Below are positions 41,469-50,222 of a stretch of 64,000 nucleotides of DNA, one piece after another (within the stretch, counting starts at the first letter, position 1; each line of letters begins with the position of its first letter). A program made the translations under genes and the position numbers. The notes beneath the pieces were generated by a model, which worked only from the letters and a program-made list of their open reading frames with translations, was not told the DNA's origin and did not search any database. Source of the stretch: DATLXH01 sp035576005 (GTDB taxonomy: Bacteria; Acidobacteriota; Thermoanaerobaculia; Gp7-AA8); NCBI GenBank assembly GCA_035576005.1, contig DATLXH010000071.1, forward strand, positions 1 through 64,000, in the 5' to 3' direction.

Positions 41469-41491
41469 CGCTTCCGTACGGACTTCGCCGA

Positions 41492-41515
41492 CCTCTCCCC
41501 GGGCCTGGGGAGAGG
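41492..41515. terminator. Hairpin terminator-like element
   Basis: 9-bp stem CCTCTCCCC / GGGGAGAGG with a GGGCCT loop, 23 bp after the stop of the carboxypeptidase-regulatory gene. The arms match the family A core, so it may be a repeat remnant serving as terminator. Confidence 0.55.
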
Positions 41516-41666
41516 GTGTCTGCCGGCCTCGACTTCGTAAGTGATGAGGCTCTCGCGAGTGGGAGGGCGTGGCGCTACGTCGCGCATCTCTCCCTAAGGC
41601 GCCTGGCCTGGGCTGGGCGGAATTAGGTTTCGGTCGAATGGTCCACGCGACCAGCCCTCCCTTCGC

Positions 41667-41672
41667 TATAAT
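41667..41672 (+). promoter_or_regulatory. Consensus -10 box for yebC
   Basis: TATAAT 45 bp before the yebC start; no good -35 at 17 bp spacing. AAGGAGAG (41696-41703) is the ribosome site, 8 nt before ATG 41712. Confidence 0.5.
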
Positions 41673-41711
41673 CCGGCCTTTCCATCGCGTCGTCCAAGGA
41701 GAGAATGTTCG

Positions 41712-42455
41712 ATGTCAGGCCACAGTAAATGGAGCACCATCAAGCACAAGAAAGGCGCCGCTGATGCCAAGCGAGGAAAAATCTTTACCCGAATCATCAA
41801 GGAAATGACTGTAGCTGCCCGCATGGGTGGAGGCGATGTCGACGGAAACCCGCGACTCCGCGCGGCGATCGTGGAGGCGAAAGCTGCCAACATGCCGAAG
41901 GACAACATCGACCGCGCGATCAAGAAGGGAACGGGCGAGCTCGAGGGGAGCACCTACGAAGAAGTGACGTACGAAGGGTATGGCCCGGGCGGAGTTGCCG
42001 TCATGGTCGAAGCGCTCACCGACAACGGCAACAGGACGACTCCCGAGATCCGTCACATGTTCGAAAAGCATGGTGGGAACTTTGGCGCCCCCGGATCGGT
42101 GCGGTTCCAGTTCGAGAAGAAGGGCTACTTCGTGGTCGAAAAGTCGGCCGTCAGCGAAGATCGTTTAATGGAAGTCGCCCTCGAAGCAGGCGCCGATGAC
42201 CTGCAGACTGAAGAACAGGAAGTGTTCGAGATCTACACCACCCCCGACGCGTTCGAAGCTGTTCGCGCGGCCCTCGAGACGGCGAAGATCCCGTCGGTGG
42301 AATCGAAGCTCGGAATGATTCCGAGTCTTTATGTGAAGGTCGACGAAGTCAAAGCCAAGCAGACAATGCGACTGCTCGAAGCGCTCGACGACCACGAAGA
42401 TGTGCAGAACGTCTGGTCGAACTTCGACATGCCTCAAGAGCTGATGGAAGGGTAG
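41712..42455 (+). CDS. yebC: YebC/PmpR (TACO1) family protein
   Basis: A 247-residue protein with the family start MSGHSKWSTIKHKKGAADAK and the positively charged N-terminal domain (KIFTRIIKEMTVAARMGGGD near 23-42). The remaining domains have the YEGYGPGGVAVMVEALTDN block near 87-105, NFGAPGSVRFQFEKKGYF near 122-139 and IPSLYVKVDEVKAKQTMRLL near 205. Relatives are ribosome-associated factors that help with polyproline synthesis, or DNA-binding regulators (PmpR). Length normal. It has a good SD and a plausible -10, and is convergent with the terB-like gene. Confidence 0.95.
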   Translation: MSGHSKWSTIKHKKGAADAKRGKIFTRIIKEMTVAARMGGGDVDGNPRLRAAIVEAKAANMPKDNIDRAIKKGTGELEGSTYEEVTYEGYGPGGVAVMVEALTDNGNRTTPEIRHMFEKHGGNFGAPGSVRFQFEKKGYFVVEKSAVSEDRLMEVALEAGADDLQTEEQEVFEIYTTPDAFEAVRAALETAKIPSVESKLGMIPSLYVKVDEVKAKQTMRLLEALDDHEDVQNVWSNFDMPQELMEG

Positions 42456-42534
42456 ACTCAGAGAGCGGTGCCGGGCGGGCATGACAATGCTGCCGGGACC
42501 GACAAGCTGCAGGAAGAGGTTAGAAACACGCCAA

Positions 42535-43008
42535 CTAGCCCGCTCCGGATCCTTCTGCAGTCACAGCGAGTTTCGCGTTGATGACGACGTGACGCTCGAG
42601 GCCGAGTAGCTCGCCCAGTTTACGCACGAGATGATCCTCGTGAGCCGAGAGCAACCCATCCGAGTAGACGATTCGCCACATGGTCTTCACGATGTCGAGC
42701 CGTTGGTCCTGACTCGAGCTTTTCCGGATCAGGTTCGTCAGGCTCCAGTGGTCGATCGAATCTTTTCTTGTCCGATCGGCCAGCTCGAGAAGCTCACTTA
42801 CAAGCTGTTCGCTGAGCTGAAACTCTGTCCTGAGGAACTCGACGAGCTGGCCTCTTTCGTGATCTGAGAAGCTCTCATCCGCGTGCGCGATCTCTAAAAG
42901 GACGGCGGCAGTGGCGAGAGAGATGGCGTTATCGGGGATCGACGCGGTCTCCGGCTTTTCCGCGCCGAAGGCGGCACTCAGTCGTTTGAATAGTCGTTCG
43001 ATAGGCAT
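42535..43008 (-). CDS. TerB-domain protein
   Basis: A 157-residue helical protein with one TerB fold (about 25-145). The motif VLLEIAHADESFSDHERGQL near 37-56 and the second half MWRIVYSDGLLSAHEDHLVRK near 110-130 contain paired acidic residues (DESFSDHE, DGLLSAHED) that bind metals in TerB-like proteins. Known members are linked to tellurite resistance and stress membrane functions; here it is a lone copy, not in a ter cluster. Convergent with yebC. Confidence 0.88.
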   Translation of the reverse strand: MPIERLFKRLSAAFGAEKPETASIPDNAISLATAAVLLEIAHADESFSDHERGQLVEFLRTEFQLSEQLVSELLELADRTRKDSIDHWSLTNLIRKSSSQDQRLDIVKTMWRIVYSDGLLSAHEDHLVRKLGELLGLERHVVINAKLAVTAEGSGAG

Positions 43009-43038
43009 GAGGATTCCTGTAAATGGCGTTGGGCGCGA

Positions 43039-44190
43039 TCAGGGCAAAAATTCGGTCTGCTCGACGATGCGAATATCACGTCGCGCAAGCTCGTCTATGA
43101 ACGGCTGAATCGGGATGCATCTCTCCTGCGGCAGAGCGCCTTTCGCTGTTGTCACTCCGCTCGCCATCATCTGCGCCACGATCGAGGCGGGGAATGCAGT
43201 GGTTCGCATCATTGCCGAAAGGCCGGTCTTCTCGTCATAGCGATCGACAATGTCATAGCGGATTCGTTGCCGCGTCGCTCCCTTGATTCCGACGGCCTCC
43301 ACACGGATCAGCACGAAGTCGGGTTCGTCTGCCGGAAGATTCTTCATGAGGAGCTCTCCGAAGAGACGGCGAGGTGTCACGTCGGCGCCATGGACCTGGA
43401 TCCCTTCACTCGAGCAGAGACCGAGATCGATCATGGTCTTGAATTTCTCGCAGTGACCTGCATAACGGATGGTCTTGTAGTCGAGCTCGCGAACCCTGCC
43501 GAGGAGGGTGTCGGGGAGTGTGGACGTTCCGCCGGAGGTCTGAAACGCTTCGAGCGTGGGGAAGGATGGGAAGCTCAGTGACTCGACCTCTGTCATGGAG
43601 GGGATCGTGAGAATGCGGCCGTCCCGGATCACCTGGGCGGGTTCGATGTACTCGTTGATCAATCCTTCAACGGAAAACACGAGCTGGTAGTCGAGGGGGG
43701 GGCGCGGTTTCTGTGGCAACCCTCCGACGCGGATGTGAACGCCTTCGACACTGTCCAGACGCGCGAGCGCGTGCATGACCAGGATCGACACCATGCCCGG
43801 GGCGAGGCCGCAGTCGGGGATCACGTTGACACCGGCCCGCTTTGCGTCGCTGTCGAGGGCCAGCTCGGCAGCAACGACATCATTGTTGCCACCCAGATCG
43901 CAGAAGTTCGCGCCCGCGGCAATCGCCAGTCTCGCAAGCTCGACGTTGTGTCGGTATACGACGCAGCTGATGATCGCGTCGTGACCTTTCATGAGCGCCA
44001 GCGTCGTCTCGCGGTCTTCGACGTCCGCGCGCTGAATCGTCAGCTTTGAAGACCCGACCTTCGCCTCGAGCTCCGCAAGGCGGGCGGGATCAACGTCAGC
44101 GACGGTTACGTGATCGACAGGCGAGTTGTGGATGAGATCCCAGGATGCGCCGAATCCCATGCGGCCGGCACCTAGTATGAGGATATTCAT
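43039..44190 (-). CDS. Saccharopine dehydrogenase / lysine 6-dehydrogenase-like oxidoreductase
   Basis: A 383-residue NAD(P)-dependent enzyme. The Rossmann motif MNILILGAGRMGFGASWDLI (1-20) is followed by VTVADVDPARLAELEAK near 28, CVVYRHNVELARLAIAAG near 75, DLGGNNDVVAAEL near 96 and VIPDCGLAPGMVSIL near 118-132, which matches lysine 6-dehydrogenase and saccharopine dehydrogenase. The C-terminal half (FGELLMKNLPADEPDFVLIR) completes the family fold. It likely oxidises lysine or a related amino acid (inference). The gene lies 30 bp from the terB gene, and a divergent hypothetical gene starts 142 bp away. Confidence 0.88.
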   Translation of the reverse strand: MNILILGAGRMGFGASWDLIHNSPVDHVTVADVDPARLAELEAKVGSSKLTIQRADVEDRETTLALMKGHDAIISCVVYRHNVELARLAIAAGANFCDLGGNNDVVAAELALDSDAKRAGVNVIPDCGLAPGMVSILVMHALARLDSVEGVHIRVGGLPQKPRPPLDYQLVFSVEGLINEYIEPAQVIRDGRILTIPSMTEVESLSFPSFPTLEAFQTSGGTSTLPDTLLGRVRELDYKTIRYAGHCEKFKTMIDLGLCSSEGIQVHGADVTPRRLFGELLMKNLPADEPDFVLIRVEAVGIKGATRQRIRYDIVDRYDEKTGLSAMMRTTAFPASIVAQMMASGVTTAKGALPQERCIPIQPFIDELARRDIRIVEQTEFLP

Positions 44191-44331
44191 GAAGGCCCTT
44201 CGTTAACGAATTCGTGCGGAGTCTAACTTAGTTGATCGGCTCGCTGATTGGCTCGATGATCGGGGGCTGCTTCGAAATGCACGAGAGCTGCGGAGCGTTG
44301 ACGCAGGTGAAAAACGAGAAGGAGCGTGCCG

Positions 44332-44841
44332 ATGAAATTCTCTGAGATGCCTTCCGGGTCTCACGCCTGGGTCTTTGCTTCGAACGAGCGATTGAGCGTC
44401 GAAGCATCCCGAAAGCTCCTCGACGCCGTTGACGCCTTTCTCGCGCAATGGGCCTCGCATGGCCAGCCGAACGTATCGGCCCGCGAACTGCGGGAGAATC
44501 GTTTTCTGATCGTCGCCGCAGATGAATCGCACGCGCCGTCCGGTTGCGGAATCGACAAGCTCTTCTCTCTGATCGCGAAACTCGAGCAGGAGCTGGGAAT
44601 GAGTCTCATCGACTCCTCCCGCGTTTTCCATCGCGATAAAAACGGTGAAATCGTCGTGGCGACTCGAGACGAGTTCCGCAAGCTTGCTCAGGAGGGGAAG
44701 GTCGGACTCGATACCGCGATCTTCGACATCGCGATCTCCGAACTCGGCGATGTCGTGTCGGGAAAATGGGAGACGCAAGCCGGGAACTCGTGGCACGCAA
44801 GGGCCTTTCCGTTACGGCCGGCTGGAGAGCTCGCCAGCTAA
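44332..44841 (+). CDS. Conserved hypothetical protein (ABC-transporter-ATPase-like label in databases)
   Basis: A 169-residue soluble protein. Blocks HAWVFASNERLSVEASRKLL near 11-30, DAFLAQWASHGQPNVSAREL near 35-54, NRFLIVAADESHAPSGCGID near 57-77 and RDEFRKLAQEGKVGLDTAIF near 112-131 match a widespread bacterial protein that databases sometimes call ABC transporter ATPase although no ATPase motif is present. Start ATG 44332 with GAAGGAG 8 nt upstream; the GTG at 44326 is too close. No function is established. Divergent from the saccharopine-dehydrogenase-like gene. Confidence 0.8.
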   Translation: MKFSEMPSGSHAWVFASNERLSVEASRKLLDAVDAFLAQWASHGQPNVSARELRENRFLIVAADESHAPSGCGIDKLFSLIAKLEQELGMSLIDSSRVFHRDKNGEIVVATRDEFRKLAQEGKVGLDTAIFDIAISELGDVVSGKWETQAGNSWHARAFPLRPAGELAS

Positions 44842-45044
44842 TCCGAGACTCTCGTTTGGCTGGGTGGAGGGCCACCAGACTCTGTAAGTCAGCCGGTCAC
44901 GTCCAACGGACTTCGGAGCGACGGCGCGTTATCGTGGGAGATCGCGGCGATAAAGTCGTCCTTTTCGCGATTCGCCTGATGAAGTGAGGCGGCCAGGGCC
45001 TCTGCCCGCCGGCGCCGCGGCGTGGCGCCCGGCTTTCCCTTTCG

Positions 45045-47345
45045 TCACTTCAAGAAGAGTGAGATTGAGATCGCGCCGGCCGGGACCCGTTGCCGCGGAG
45101 CGTTTTTGAAAGCATCCAGAGCGAAGAAATCGATGGCCAGCGCACGACTCGATACGCTGTCCGGGTCCGGACCGGTCAGCAACTCGATGGGTCCCGTCTC
45201 CGCCAGACCACCGATCTTCGTGGGCAGCTCGCCTCGGGCTACCGGCGGCGGCAGCCCGCGCAGCTGCTGATGGTGTCTGAGAGCCGGCTGGGGCGCTCGT
45301 ACCCCTCCTATGACGATGCCTATGAACCTGGTGGTCGTGCGATCGACTCCACCCAGCACGACATCGAATTTTTGCCCTGAACCATCGGGGAAACGCATTC
45401 TCATCTCTTCCTTTCCTGCTGGGGTTGGGGCATGGAGGATCCACAGAGGGTGTGACACGGAAACGACGGACATCGTCTCGTCAGGTCGGTGATCCCGTGT
45501 CCAGACGAAAGTGCCGTCGCTGGCCAACTCGACTCGCTCAGTCTCGAGCCCGGCGGTGGAAAACCAGAAAACCGCGCCATTTTCGAAGGGGGCCTGAGAG
45601 ACGATCTTCGCACGATTTCCTCTGAGTGGTACGAGCTGGACGTCGATTCTCCTCTTCTCGCGCCGCGTCATGGTGAACGCCTCGATGGCCTGGCGCTGAT
45701 AACCGGGGTGCGTGACGGAGAGCCGGATCTCACGTTCGGGGATCGCCGGTATGACGACCTGGCCGGACGCCCGATCGTCACTACCGGCCTTGAGGTCGCG
45801 ATGAAAAAGCTCGCGCTTGGGGATCAGTAGTGACATCACGCCGTAACGTACGGCAGCGCCATTCAACGCTTCTCTCGTGAACGTGTCCCGGACCGCGATC
45901 GTGAGCTCATTTGCAGGGATGTCGATGTCAAAGCGTCCACCGCGTTTCATCGGTTGATCGGTCACGACGACTTCTCGCGGGGTTCCGTCGCATGAGGCTA
46001 CGTTGATCTGAGAATCCGGGGCAAGAAGACGCGAGACGACCGCTTGATACTCGCTAGAGTCGCGTGACGCGAATCCGTAGCCTCCTGGAAATTGGATTGT
46101 CACGTCCTCGCCCAGTGGCTCGCCTCCCATGGTCACAGCCCCCGCTACCTCGTCGTATTGCGCGAGCAAAGGCAACCAGGCCACACCGAGTGGCCGTACG
46201 AAACCGATTGCCGCGATGGGCGGAAGTTTTCCGAAGCGCATCTCCACACGGTAAGAACCTGATGCCAGATCGTCGATTCGCAAAGCGCCGAAGGTTAGAT
46301 GTGGCTCGAAGGTATCGGTCCTGAAGACGGTGCAGGCCGAAGATTCGGACAACTCACTCGGACGCCGGCCGCGCTCGCATGCAGCGATTGAGATTTCGAT
46401 CGTTCGAGGTCGCCGGTCGTCCGCGCATGAGCCGAGCAGACGGTCGAGCGCGGGCAGGTCGTCGGGAGTACTCCAGTTGACGATCAGCGTCCCTGCAGGC
46501 CGTGCGATCAACGGCTGCTCGACGACGGTGAGCCCATCTTCGACTTTCAACCGCCTGCGATTCGGCACCCAGCCGCGCCCTTCGAGATTCAGATCGACGT
46601 CTCCCGCTGGAACGTCGCGCACACGGAAGAAAGAACCATTGACAGAGGGGAGCGAGGGAAGGGGATCGGATTCGCGCCACGGTCCTCCCCCGGAAGCACG
46701 AACTGCTGGAAGTGTTACGCCGCGTGCATTCCTGATCGCAGCCCTGTCACCTTCGGAGATCTGAAGCCATCCGATGATCGATGGAGGTCCCGCGGAGCGT
46801 GCATCGACACGGAGCTCGGTGCCCGGCGCGATCGCAGCAATGGGAAGGAGCGCGACGAGCTTCGATTTGCGAAGGACGCAGAGCCAGAGTGGCTCACCGG
46901 CAGGCACGGTGACAGAGTCCGCGGAGGCCGCGACTGGAAACGCGCTGTTTAAAGCGGGGACGTAAGCGACCGCGGTATGGCCTTGTGGAAGCGAGGAAAC
47001 GAGCGTCGCCGCTTGATTCAGCGTCAGGGTAATCTGGGCTGGAGCTGCATCTCCGTCAACGAGGAGTTGGCTCGAGAGCGAGCTCCCCCCTTCACGCGCA
47101 AAGACATTCCACAAGCCTGAAGGAATGTCGATCGCAGCGCCAGCGTCGACGCATACAACCTCCTGAGACGAGAGCCAGCGCTGGAAAGGATTCTCGCCAT
47201 CTGCTGCAGCGAACCGGCAGACTTCGCCACCGGTGACTCTCACGCCGTCACGCTCGAGCGTGGCTCGTTGGCCGGCACCTGCAGCGGTGCCCACCGCGGC
47301 ACCAAAAATCAGTGCTGCAAAGCGAAACGCAATCTTCAACGACAT
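45045..47345 (-). CDS. Large secreted protein with carboxypeptidase-regulatory-like repeats
   Basis: A 766-residue exported protein (signal FAALIFGAAVGTAAGAG) with no catalytic motif. It is built of beta-rich segments: LVSSLPQGHTAVAYVPALN near 110, WLQISEGDRAAIRNARGVTL near 190, VNGSFFRVRDVPAGDVDLNL near 230, LRIDDLASGSYRVEMRFG near 365, LTIAVRDTFTREALNGAAVR near 490 and RQAIEAFTMTRREKRRIDVQ near 560. The G(s/n)(Y/F)RV and VPAG patterns are those of carboxypeptidase-regulatory or SpaA-like domains. The C-terminus ends with aromatic/hydrophobic ISISLFLK. It is divergent from the propeller gene at 47.7 kb. It looks like a surface or periplasmic structural protein, with no firm family. Confidence 0.7.
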   Translation of the reverse strand: MSLKIAFRFAALIFGAAVGTAAGAGQRATLERDGVRVTGGEVCRFAAADGENPFQRWLSSQEVVCVDAGAAIDIPSGLWNVFAREGGSSLSSQLLVDGDAAPAQITLTLNQAATLVSSLPQGHTAVAYVPALNSAFPVAASADSVTVPAGEPLWLCVLRKSKLVALLPIAAIAPGTELRVDARSAGPPSIIGWLQISEGDRAAIRNARGVTLPAVRASGGGPWRESDPLPSLPSVNGSFFRVRDVPAGDVDLNLEGRGWVPNRRRLKVEDGLTVVEQPLIARPAGTLIVNWSTPDDLPALDRLLGSCADDRRPRTIEISIAACERGRRPSELSESSACTVFRTDTFEPHLTFGALRIDDLASGSYRVEMRFGKLPPIAAIGFVRPLGVAWLPLLAQYDEVAGAVTMGGEPLGEDVTIQFPGGYGFASRDSSEYQAVVSRLLAPDSQINVASCDGTPREVVVTDQPMKRGGRFDIDIPANELTIAVRDTFTREALNGAAVRYGVMSLLIPKRELFHRDLKAGSDDRASGQVVIPAIPEREIRLSVTHPGYQRQAIEAFTMTRREKRRIDVQLVPLRGNRAKIVSQAPFENGAVFWFSTAGLETERVELASDGTFVWTRDHRPDETMSVVSVSHPLWILHAPTPAGKEEMRMRFPDGSGQKFDVVLGGVDRTTTRFIGIVIGGVRAPQPALRHHQQLRGLPPPVARGELPTKIGGLAETGPIELLTGPDPDSVSSRALAIDFFALDAFKNAPRQRVPAGAISISLFLK

Positions 47346-47409
47346 GCTGGTTCGACGTTACAACCGGGCGTAGCGTTACTCATCTGGCGGGCCCACACGA
47401 CTGATGAAC

Positions 47410-47426
47410 TTCTTATGTCATAAGAA
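47410..47426. promoter_or_regulatory. Operator-like palindrome in divergent promoter region
   Basis: TTCTTATGTCATAAGAA: 8-bp perfect arms around a single T, in AT-rich DNA between the two large divergent genes. It is placed where a shared regulator could act on both. Confidence 0.5.
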
Positions 47427-47757
47427 CATAGAAGGCTTGGGAGCGGATTCATGGACATAGATTTTATCGCTATGGAAAATCAGGTCGGGCGCAAATGGTC
47501 CTGAATAACTATATGGTGTAGAGTGATATTGTTCCCCTAAAGCGAGAACAACTTCCTCAGCATGTCGTGGGCGAGGTCATTTCCATAGGAGTCTTCCTTT
47601 GTCTGCTGTCGTCACCTCATTCTGTTTTTTGATTGCCCGGAGTGGTCGACTCTTCTCGAGATCGATCCTCAGCGGAGGCGATCAAGAAGAGCTTGCGACC
47701 ACGCTGGATGCGCCGTTGAGCCGCACGAGCGTTGTCTCGTCGACAATCCGCAGGGAG

Positions 47758-50124
47758 GTGGGCCTGGCCCCGCGCTCGCGCCGCTCGCACTGGGCTCGAA
47801 CCGTCATAGCCATGAGTCTTGCTCTAACGGCCGGTGGTTCAGTCGCTGAGACGAGGCGTCTCGCCGTCGGTCCCGAGCAGGTCGTTTCTCTTGTAGCCGG
47901 GGAGGCGGTGACGAGTGCGTCGAAAGCTGCCGTCGCCAGCAATGGACAAGATTTTCTTGCCGTCTGGCAGGACTCCCGAGGGGGTCGAGAGGCGATCTAT
48001 GCAGCAAGACTCTCGCGAAGCGGCGACGTACTTGATCCCCATGCGATTCTCGTCTCGGGTGCGCCTCCGGAAGCGCCAGCGGGTAGAGATCCAGACGTTG
48101 TATGGAATGGGGAAAGCTATCTGATCACCTGGAGTTGCGGAGCGCCCTTCGCCTCAGAGATCTGTCTTGCGCGAATCAGCGGTGGCGGCGGCCTCTCTTC
48201 CGTTCCACGTCCCGGCATCCGAGGGAAGTTGCCTTCGCTGGCCTGGGATGGATCCCGTTTCATGCTCGTCACGAGCGGGCTGTTGAGCCTCGATTCATTC
48301 GTAATGGGTGCGTTGCTCGATAAGTCCGGTCAGGTCATTGCGAAAGAGATTCGATTATCGAGGGACCGTGGCCACAGCCCCGACGTCGCGTGGAATGGCA
48401 AGACCTTTTTCACCGTCTGGACGAATTATGCGAGATACCCGTCGATAGCGGGAGTGGCGTCGGATGGCGAAGGGAACGTGATGGCCAAAGAGACGATCCT
48501 CTCCACGCCACTCAGCTCCGGATATTCCTCCGGACCGAAAGTAGCCTCAGATGGGTCGGAGTTTTTCGTGGTGTGGCAGGATGTAGGCAACCTCTCCCGG
48601 CTCAAAGGGCGCGGAATTGACTCGGAGGGCACGCCTCGAGCCGAGGTGATCGAGTTGTCAGCAGAGCTCGATACCAGATTCAATTTTTCTTCCTTCGAGC
48701 CGCACCTCGCCTTCGACGGTCGTTCGTACATCGTTACGTACCGTGTCAGGGATCGGGTTGAGGCGAGACGAATCGGGCGAGATCAGGGGCTCGACCCGCC
48801 CATTCTGATCACACGTGGGGTAATCCGCGAGACGACCCGTGCGATTGCCGCGAACAGAGAGCGCACGCTGATCCTCACCACTCCGGACCCGTTCGCACGC
48901 TTCCCCGATCGGATTGGCTTAATCGGGAGGTTTGTTGAACCAGGGCCGGACACCGTTTCACCGCCACTTGGAATCGATGTCTCCAAAAGCTTGCCGACGC
49001 AACTCAGTCCGAGCGCGATCTGGGACGGCAGAAATTACGTTGTGGCGTGGTCGGAAACTTCCAGCGATGGGCTAACTGGACAAGTGAGAGCCGCTGGGTT
49101 TGATGGCGCGGAAGAGCCAGCCCCCGTGGGCCGTGGCACGTTGTTGCGGGGTGGCTCTCTCAACGACCAACGCTACGCTGCAGCGAGCTTCAACGGACAG
49201 AACACCCTCGTCGTCTGGCTCGAGCGCGAAACGCGCAACGCTTCGAATGGCGCGATCTACGCTGCGCGTGTCGCAGGGGATGGAACGCTGCTCGCGCCCG
49301 GCGCTTTCCGCATCTCTTCGGACGCATCCTTTACGCCTGCTGCCGTCGCCTGGGACGGCGTGAACCATCTCGTCGTATGGGCATCCGCTACGTCGAAGGA
49401 CATTGTCGGATCGAGAGTCGCCCCCGACGGACTGCTGGTCGATCCGGTGCCCTTTCCGATTTCCTCGAATAGCCCACTTGGGAACTTCGACCCATCGATT
49501 GCATGGAACGGCAAAGCGTTCCTGGTGGTGTGGAGTGCGATACGAGGAAGCGGTTGCCAGGTCACGTGCCCGGGTCCGGTAACCCGAGTCGAGGCGCGGC
49601 TGGTGTCTCCGTCGGGCATGGTCACTGGAAACCCGATCATTCTGGCGCCAATCATCAGCGGCCGCTCGAGCGTCGCTTCGAGCGGGCGGGAGTTTCTGGT
49701 CGTCTTTATCAATCCCCTGGTTCACGCAAAGCGGGTAACGAATGATGGCGTCTCTCTCGATGGCCCTGCTGAAACCCGGGGGATTCTCCTCTCCGCTTTA
49801 CCATCCGCAGGCGCGATGGTCGTGTGGGACGGCGAGAAGTATCTTGTGGGCATTCAGACCGGCCAGTCGCCGCCAGCCGATGTTTTCGTAACGGCCGTCA
49901 ACGGTGACGGCACCATTCTGGTCCCGTCGATCACTCCAGTTTCCACCTCGGTGGGGGACGAGGGAGCACCGTTTATCGTTCCCCGCTCTCCCGACCTTTC
50001 GGCCATCTTCTACCATCGATTCGCATTCGAATCGCCATTCAACGGAGTATCGAGAATTTTTACCCGTCTGCTCGTCAGTAGCGTTCCCGAGCTCCTGCCG
50101 CGCCGACGGGCGGCACGCCGGTGA
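47758..50124 (+). CDS. Large secreted beta-propeller-like repeat protein
   Basis: A protein of about 788 residues made of repeating blades. The pattern SNGQDFLAVWQDSRGGREAI, then WNGESYLITWSC, then WDGSRFMLVTSG, then WNGKTFFTVWTN, then SDGSEFFVVWQD, WDGRNYVVAWSE, WDGVNHLVVWAS and WNGKAFLVVWSA recurs about every 45-70 residues, so WDG/WNG followed by an aliphatic-aromatic strand and W is the unit. Such repeats form a beta-propeller. The export signal is HWARTVIAMSLALTAGGSVA; the start is uncertain (GTG 47758 or ATG 47812, and the frame opens at 47599). It ends in basic residues RRRAARR. It resembles secreted WD40-like proteins in the same bacteria; no enzymatic motif. It diverges from the 766-residue gene. 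Confidence 0.75.
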   Translation: MGLAPRSRRSHWARTVIAMSLALTAGGSVAETRRLAVGPEQVVSLVAGEAVTSASKAAVASNGQDFLAVWQDSRGGREAIYAARLSRSGDVLDPHAILVSGAPPEAPAGRDPDVVWNGESYLITWSCGAPFASEICLARISGGGGLSSVPRPGIRGKLPSLAWDGSRFMLVTSGLLSLDSFVMGALLDKSGQVIAKEIRLSRDRGHSPDVAWNGKTFFTVWTNYARYPSIAGVASDGEGNVMAKETILSTPLSSGYSSGPKVASDGSEFFVVWQDVGNLSRLKGRGIDSEGTPRAEVIELSAELDTRFNFSSFEPHLAFDGRSYIVTYRVRDRVEARRIGRDQGLDPPILITRGVIRETTRAIAANRERTLILTTPDPFARFPDRIGLIGRFVEPGPDTVSPPLGIDVSKSLPTQLSPSAIWDGRNYVVAWSETSSDGLTGQVRAAGFDGAEEPAPVGRGTLLRGGSLNDQRYAAASFNGQNTLVVWLERETRNASNGAIYAARVAGDGTLLAPGAFRISSDASFTPAAVAWDGVNHLVVWASATSKDIVGSRVAPDGLLVDPVPFPISSNSPLGNFDPSIAWNGKAFLVVWSAIRGSGCQVTCPGPVTRVEARLVSPSGMVTGNPIILAPIISGRSSVASSGREFLVVFINPLVHAKRVTNDGVSLDGPAETRGILLSALPSAGAMVVWDGEKYLVGIQTGQSPPADVFVTAVNGDGTILVPSITPVSTSVGDEGAPFIVPRSPDLSAIFYHRFAFESPFNGVSRIFTRLLVSSVPELLPRRRAARR

Positions 50125-50222
50125 CTACAGTCCCTTTCAACAAGATCCACCGGGCGCCTGGAGACATGTTCCGCGAATGACGAAACAGTTCTTCTGTCTT
50201 ACTGCTCTGATATCGTTCGCTG

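Noticed and set aside
44332..44841. ABC transporter ATPase function
   Set aside because: Databases label similar proteins this way, but no Walker A, signature or Walker B motif is present.
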